Shown in pieces: positions 58,056 to 64,000 of a stretch of 64,000 nucleotides of DNA. Each line of letters opens with the position of its first letter. The first letter of the stretch is position 1. Where the stretch lies: NCBI GenBank assembly GCA_033961575.1, contig CM066728.1, positions 111,246,852 to 111,310,851 of the forward strand, written 5' to 3'. Under the pieces are notes generated by a model, which saw only the letters and a list, made by a program, of their open reading frames with translations, did no database searches and was not told the DNA's origin. This stretch comes from Aselliscus stoliczkanus (Eukaryota > Chordata > Mammalia > Chiroptera > Hipposideridae). The translations under genes and the position numbers were made by a program.

Positions 58056-61000
58056 TTCATCGAGATGGGTAACAGCTCCTGCCGTGCCCTCCCAGGCAAT
58101 ACGAGGAAGACTGGAGTCCCTGAAAAGGAGGGATGTTGGGCAGACAGGCACAGGGCATGGGGGTCTCAGGGATCCGCTGGGCAGCCTTTCTGCGGGGGGT
58201 GGACCCTCCCTCGCTAACTCAGTCCTGAGGGGCTGCAGAAATGCAACTTCCCGCGGAAATGGAAGCCCTGCTGTTTGTCCTAAACACTGCCACTAGTACA
58301 TAACCTGGCTGCCATTAACTGCCTGGCGGGGAATGCCATGCACCTCTTCTTAGGGCTGTGTCAGTCCTCTGTCTAACCACATCACAGACGCAGGGTCAGG
58401 GGAAAAGCCCACATTTTACTGCACCAAACCTGACACTACCAGTGAATGAATGCGAAAGCCCCTGGGGTGGACCCATGAGAGGAACAGTAATGTTTATGAA
58501 ATCAAAATTTGTAAAACTATTATATTTGCCCAAATTAAACAAAGGAGAATCTGTAAACAAGTTCATTGGAGGTCCAAATGGTGACGAGTTGGGTAACACC
58601 CATGGTGGCACAAGCCCAGAGTCACAGACCCTCCAGATTCTGCCCAAGGCCATTTCAAAACCCAGATATCCACGGGGGATCGGACCGCAGGAACCAGACA
58701 CCTTAAATTGAGAATGTGGTTTCTCCCCATCACAGCCCTTTTGCGACGAGTGTGAGACTTGTGTGGCAATGCCTTTATAATGAGCTCCCATATTAATTTT
58801 AAGGAATCAGTAAGATGTGCTGCTTGCCAATTATGATATAATTCTGTAATACAAATTAGCCCAGCCTTCGATGTCTTTGAAATGCAGTGTGTTAAAAATG
58901 GTCCGCGCTGGTTAAAAGATACAGATTCGGAACATCAGGATTTACATGAATTATCACAGACTTTGATAGAGCCCTGGACTGATTCAAAAGAGCAAGTTGC
59001 ATATGAAGCTGTCTCATTCTCTTTGAAAGTGCCTTGATCTCCGTGCAGTCATCTATTAATTATATTACAGATAAGGTAAATAAAAGTGTTGCAATATGGA
59101 GATCACAGCCCCCTTTTTTCTTGTGGAGACGAAAGGTATGGGCTCCTGTGAAGTCTGTGGGCCATGAGGGATGATAAAGGTATTCTATCACCAAAAGGCT
59201 GTATTTATTTTGACACATGATGGAAAGATCTGAAGTTCCATGGCTGGAAGGGGGCAGCACAGCTGTGGCCCAGAGGAAGGCGGCCCAGCCAGAGCCCAGC
59301 TCCTAGGCCGGAGGGCCCAGCCCGGGGACCCTGGGGCCGGAAACGTCCTGATTCTGGCTGCTGTTGTTTCTAGTTAATCAACTTTATTGTTAGAGCAGCT
59401 ATAGGTCCGCAGCAAAGGTGAATGGACGTGCAGGGAGCGCCCACGAGCCCGCCGCACACACGCTCCGCCTGCCCAGCGCCACAGCCCACACCAGAGTGGT
59501 GCATGGGCTGCAACCAGTGAACCTACATGGGCAAGCCATTATCACCCAAATCCACAGTTTACATCAGGCCTTCTAAAGGTACTTTAATTATACAAGTCAT
59601 CGTATGTGCCCTAAACAGGCCCAGAGTGTTCTCGGAATCTCTGCCTGTTCCGGGCAGATGTGAGACCATCTCTGGGGCCCCATCACACAGTCAGTGCGTG
59701 GGCTACTGACATTTTTCTAAAGTGACTGGGAATACGTGTCCTAAAATTGTAGGGGAAAAAATACATTCCCTGATCTATGGGGCAGAATTTTACAGTGTCC
59801 ACGATAACTTATCAATGGGGGTAAGTAAGGTCAGGTTGGTCCAGTAGGAAAGCGGGGAGAGCCAAGGACGCATGTCGAGTCTGGGCCTGGGCCCTGTGGT
59901 CTTCCCATCCCCATCACCTGGTCCAGAGGCTGACACATAACACAGTTTAAACACATGTTCATTGGTTAAATGGGTCTCATGATTCCTTTTGGCTCCCCAT
60001 TTGGGGTTCAGTCATTGAACCTGTATTAAACGTTGGTGGCAGTGCCTTTGCTTCTACTTCCCACGTTCCTGGTTTTACTTGCATAATTTATTAATCTTTT
60101 GGTAAGTGTGCCTTTAGTGTAAGCATCTGAGACCATTTCTAGAAACAGATGGGGAATAAGGAAATAAACTAGCGCAAACGTACACTTTGGATATCGTATT
60201 GTGTTTAGGTAGAGGCCAAGTTCACAGTCTTATGGTTAGCTGTGATGGATTATGTTCTGTGATTGCTTCAACTTGATGTACCTCCCAGAGCTTTTCAGAA
60301 AACCCCACTCCTTTCGGGCTCTAAAAGGCTCTGAAGGAGTCACGCCTTGCCCAGCTTGCCTGTGACTCATGCATCCCTTCATCCTGCAGGGAGATAGCCA
60401 GTGCCCGCTCTGGGTGCCGGAGTACCTGCCTCAGACCGCTGTAGCCTGGGCACCAACGATGGTGCCTCCATCTCTCCGAGAAGAGTCCTGTGGAGCTGGC
60501 GGTGGTGACTCCGTACAAATATGTCAGGAGAGACAGAACTAAAACGTTTCCAGGAAATAATCTTTGTCAGAAACAACTCAGGCTAATTTTTGGCAACGTT
60601 AATGCCTATTTCAGAGAAAACATTGTTTCTCTGAAAAACAGTTGTCTTGAGTGTTGGGAATGAAATAATCGCTCCTGGATGAAGAGGCTTTTAACACTTA
60701 GAAACCGTGAAAGTGAAGACGATGTTGGGACAAAGGAAAATAAGGAGGGTCCGCGAGGCCCAGCTCTGGTCCTCAGACCTGGGGACGAAAGAGAAAGTCC
60801 TGGTGGTCAAGCCACTGAGAGGCCGAAGGAGGCGGGGTGGCTGCTGTGTCCCTCAGGTTGGGCCTCTGATGCGACGCTGGGAAGAGCCGGGGTGAATGGA
60901 GGGTGCTCACGTGAAGCTCGCCTGTGTAAGCCAGCCAGCCCACATTCATAAGTGGAACCTCTGGAATGTGGGGCTGTCTGTCTCCAGGGTGGCCTCAAGG

Positions 61001-61872
61001 AACAGTGCGAAGGAAGCAGTCTCCTGACTCTCAGTCAGCTTCCCAAAAACTCCCAGATAAAAATAAATAAAATAAAGTTCTTGCCGTGCAACACAGCTTC
61101 GAGACACAGTCCCGAGCCCTACTTCTTTCTACCCATAAGGCCCCCTCTGAGCCCCAACACGGAAATTCCAGAATAATGTGAGACTGGCACCCCACCTCCT
61201 CGTGAGATCCAACGGCCTGAGACCCCAGGAAGAGGCAAGAAAAGCTTCCTTCGTCCTCTGGAGTATTACACCCCCAGGAAGGCAGACGGAGCTCTTATTA
61301 ACTCACTGATTAAATACTTGTCTACTTTACACGCAAAACTGCTTTTTCGCCACAGCTTTTCATTGTATTTGTTTTGTTTATCCCTAGCCATAATGATAAA
61401 CTGAAACAATTATCCATTTATAGTTACAGAGAACCCAATTTCATAAAAATTTGTTTAGCTAGCTAATTAATCTTGATCTTTTCATTAGGAAATAAAAGCT
61501 ACACAGATCCTGCTTGACTGCAGTGGACACAGCCTACAAAGCTTTACGACCTCACAGCCTTCTGTTACGGATGCAATGATGGCATTGTGGATGAAAAATC
61601 AATTTCCCCTCCACTCCTTTTAACCTCTGGAGCCGTCTCCTTCCTTCCTGGACGCAGGTAACATAACTCACCATGAAAGCCGAACAGAAACGCCTTGGGC
61701 ATGTCCACAGGACACTCGAATCCTTGTCCTCGGCAGGAGGGCCTGTGCCGTCCAGCAAAGGCGGCTCTCCCCCGATGGCCCAATCACGCCTTTCAACTCT
61801 CCTCATTAATCCTTAGAACTCCCCAGGTAAAGAGTAGAGTTGTTTCTGTTAATAATGCAAGAAGGCAGGCAC
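58056..61872. other. Low-repeat sequence, possible regulatory elements
   Basis: The longest stretch with no confident repeat. 58840-59090 (CTGCTTGCCAATTATGATATAATTC, GTCATCTATTAATTATATTAC) and 61280-61520 (TTTGTTTAGCTAGCTAATTAATC) look like AT-rich homeodomain-type regulatory DNA. Frames up to 131 codons are unrecognised. Short poly-A-signal-like AATAAA words near 61062-61075 have no gene context. Confidence 0.4.
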
Positions 61873-61992
61873 AGGCCGGCTGAGTGGCGCAGTGGTGAAG
61901 AGCTGGCTTGGGACGCCAGCGGCCCCGGTTCGGGTCCCACATAGGAGGGTCAGTGACCCTGCCCTCAAAAAAAAAACAAAGAAACAAAACAA
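61873..61992 (+). mobile_element. tRNA-derived SINE, type 2
   Basis: AGGCCGGCTGAGTGGCGCAGTGG head, CTGGC-TTGGGAC-GCCAG arm, B box GGTTCGGGTCCC, end GACCCTGCCCTC and an A/CAAA tail. Target-site duplication of 14 bp with one mismatch: AAGAAGGCAGGCAC at 61859-61872 and AAGAAAGCAGGCAC at 61993-62006. The sequence 62007-62524 to its right is unassigned. Confidence 0.95.
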
Positions 61993-62524
61993 AAGAAAGC
62001 AGGCACGCCAGGCAGCCGTTGCAGAGAAGGCATACGCCTCCGGGAAACAGGTGCTGGGCCTGCCTGGGCAGGAGCGGCTGAGCGCCGAGTGGGGTGTGCC
62101 GCGCCCCGTCCGCCCCTTCAGCAGAGCCTGTATCAGCCACAGGCGCTCTTCTAAGCTCCAGGAGCATTCCCCTCCAAACAGGGACAGATGAGGAGCCTGT
62201 GTGCTTAGCATGGGGCGACGGGGAGGCTCTGCAGCCAACAGCGTGGGATGTGAGGTGGGCACGGGGCTGCCCCTCAGATGCCCGGTGAGGACCCAAGGAC
62301 CTCTCCCCGTTCTTGTGTCCTGCTCAGCCAGCCTCAGCCTTCGCATCTCCAGGAATCGCCTGGCTGAGAGAGCATGTCACCCAAGGTAACACACCCTCCT
62401 GGGGATCCCATCACTGGCTGTATTGAGAGGACAAATGTGGGGCCCCTGGCCCCATTCCTGTGCTCACCCACAGAGCTCTCCCTCGAAGCTTCCTGGAAGC
62501 CCATCTCCATCTCAGCGTGAGCTG

Positions 62525-62690
62525 TCTTGCACGGGGTCCAAGCGTAACTCCACCATCTAAGCTGTGTCAGCGGGCAAGTCACTTAGCCAATCTTTACCTC
62601 AGTTTCCTCACCTGTAGGGTGGGTGGGAATAATAATGGCACCTGCTTTATCAGGTGGCTGTGATGATGTTTGTAAAGCATCTGTTACTCT
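62525..62690 (+). mobile_element. MIR SINE
   Basis: CAGCGGGCAAGTCACTTAGCC near 62568, TTTACCTCAGTTTCCTCACCTG near 62593, GGAATAATAATGGCACCTGC near 62626, and GTGATGATGTTTGTAAAGCATC near 62660. Well preserved sense MIR. Confidence 0.9.
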
Positions 62691-62837
62691 TCCTGCCGTT
62701 CAGGAATTGAACCACTAAAAATAGGTTCATTACTGCTGCACACACGACTGTGTGGTGGCTGGAGCAATTGGCTGCCCTGAAGGGTAGGCTGTCCTCCCAT
62801 TTGTGAAATGGACGCTTCATGATCTCATAGCCACAGT

Positions 62838-63055
62838 GGGGTGCGTGTGCGTGGTGTGTGTGGTGTATGTGGTGTGTGTGTGTGTTTGGTGTGTGTGGTG
62901 TGTGTGTGGTGTGTGTGTGTGTGGGGTGTGTGTGTGTGGTGTGTGTGTGATGTGTGTGTGGTGTGTGTGTGGTGTGTGTGTGTGGTGTGTGTATGTGTGG
63001 TGTGTGTGTGTGTGTGTGTGGTGTGTGTATGTGTGTGTGGTGTGTATGTGTGGTG

Positions 63056-63086
<31 letters not shown>

Positions 63087-63120
63087 TGGTGTGTGTGTGT
63101 GTGTGTTCTGTTTGTTTGTT
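62838..63120. repeat. Compound (TG)n/(TGTGTGG)n tract
   Basis: About 280 bp of TG repeats interrupted by GG at irregular spacing, giving GTGTGTGGT modules, and ending in a GTTT run. Alternating purine-pyrimidine sequence suited to Z-DNA. Likely very polymorphic. Frames on both strands (cysteine/valine and histidine/threonine runs) are not genes. Confidence 0.97.
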
Positions 63121-63599
63121 TGTTCTTTGGCGAGTGACAGCCACTGGGAGCCCATAAGGATAGGACTAGATGATGAGTTACATTTTTGAAAAGCCCTCGC
63201 AGACCGCTTTTCCATCCTCTTGCCGTGAGCAAAGGAGAGGGTTCAATGGTTTATCCAGTAATCAAGTGGGAGACGCTGGACGGGCCCAGTGGTAGCTGAG
63301 GAAGGGTCAGGTGGTGGGCTTCGGGCAGCGGTTGGGTGTCTGGGCTGCAGGGCCTGCTGACCGACAGGCTGTGGAGTGAAGGCGAGAGAAGGATTACGGA
63401 GAGCCCCTGGGATTTTAGCGGGCGCACTTGGAGAATGGCAGTCCTGTTCCTTTCGGGGAGAGGGAGTGTGGGGCAGGGCTGGAGGGGGCCAGGGTCCCCT
63501 GTGGAGGCGCCACTTTGGAAGGCCCATTAGACCCCCGCCTGGAGCCATGCAGAAGGCGGTTGGTGAGGCCCAGGCTACAGGGCTCCGATCTGCAGTCAC

Positions 63600-64000
63600 C
63601 TGCACACCAACGCTCTCTAAAGTCCCCAAGTGGATGGTCGCCGAGGGAGAGGCGGACTGGAGAGAAGACGATCCACGAAACGCCCCAGAACTACGCTCAG
63701 GAGGGACCGGCAGAAATGACTGAAGGAGGTGACGGCCCGTGTGTGGAAACGGACGGGGAGAAGCAAGCTTTCCTGGGGGCCACCTTGCGAAGCGCCTTCC
63801 AGCACCCAGGACTCAGGAGGTCACCGGCGCTCCGTGCGCACAGGCGGGAGGGAGGGCGGGAGGGCGGCGCTCCGTGGGGCTCGCTCACCTGGAGGGCTCG
63901 CTGGGCCAGTGGGGCCGGTAGGTGGCAGGGGAGGAGCCGGCCTCACGGGAGGGACAAAGGAGACACCAAGTTAGACGAGTGGGGGATGCCTTGAATGAAG
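63600..64000. promoter_or_regulatory. Candidate CpG island at the right edge
   Basis: Hand count gives about 30 CpG in the last 400 bp, roughly 0.8-0.9 of the number expected from base composition, with GC above 60%. The rest of the window is CpG-depleted. The region continues off the window. A 188-codon plus-strand frame (63428-63994) spans it but has no recognised domain. It could be a promoter or first-exon region of a neighbouring gene, or a young GC-rich element. Confidence 0.5.

Noticed and set aside
13897..61992. Possible functional tRNA genes in the GGCCGG elements
   Set aside because: They lack acceptor-stem pairing and end in A-rich tails with target-site duplications. They are SINEs derived from tRNA.
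62650..63232. Histidine/threonine- and cysteine/valine-rich frames on both strands
   Set aside because: Products of the TG/CA tract.

Overview
The window looks like non-coding mammalian DNA, most probably from a bat (Chiroptera). The best evidence is a young LINE-1 family whose 3' untranslated end has the form I know from bat genomes (antisense copy at 12341-12890, sense copy at 22505-23003), together with short tRNA-derived SINEs beginning GGCCGG. Old elements shared by all placental mammals are also present: MIR, L2, MLT1 and MLT2 LTRs, Tigger, and L1M. I could not place the species or the chromosomal locus.

I found no protein-coding gene, tRNA, rRNA or recognisable exon. The longest open frames (214, 200, 194, 188 and 184 codons) lie in GC-rich or otherwise ordinary sequence, with no family motif I recognise. 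Several others are by-products of tandem repeats. The stretch is best read as intergenic or intronic. The assignments to repeat families were made by eye against remembered consensus sequences, so their edges are approximate.

Layout. 1-8 kb: a 64-copy, 31-bp minisatellite (2.0-4.0 kb), an old L1 3' end, a CA tract, an MLT2-type ERVL LTR and an L2 tail. 11-14 kb: three pieces of bat-type L1, two of which form one insertion inverted at its 5' end, then a SINE with target-site duplications. 15-20 kb: a complete-length, dead Tigger-type DNA transposon and a MIR split by a SINE. 22-28.6 kb: the densest repeat block. It holds a young L1 tail, a second minisatellite (19-21 bp units), a GGGA tract, old L1 pieces, and a SINE-microsatellite-SINE stack. 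31-45 kb: scattered old L1, MIR and MaLR remnants and two SINEs with clear duplications. 47-62 kb: long low-repeat stretches, some AT-rich with homeodomain-like TAATTA words, that could include conserved regulatory elements. The right end holds a 280-bp TG tract and a CpG-rich 400 bp that meets the usual composition criteria for a CpG island.

No genes act together here. The biology that can be read is insertion history, tandem-repeat evolution and possible regulatory DNA. I saw no sign of a previously undescribed molecular system. The most distinctive items are the exactly phased 31-bp array, the higher-order duplication in the second array, the twin-primed L1, and a SINE subtype that still folds a tRNA-like anticodon arm.
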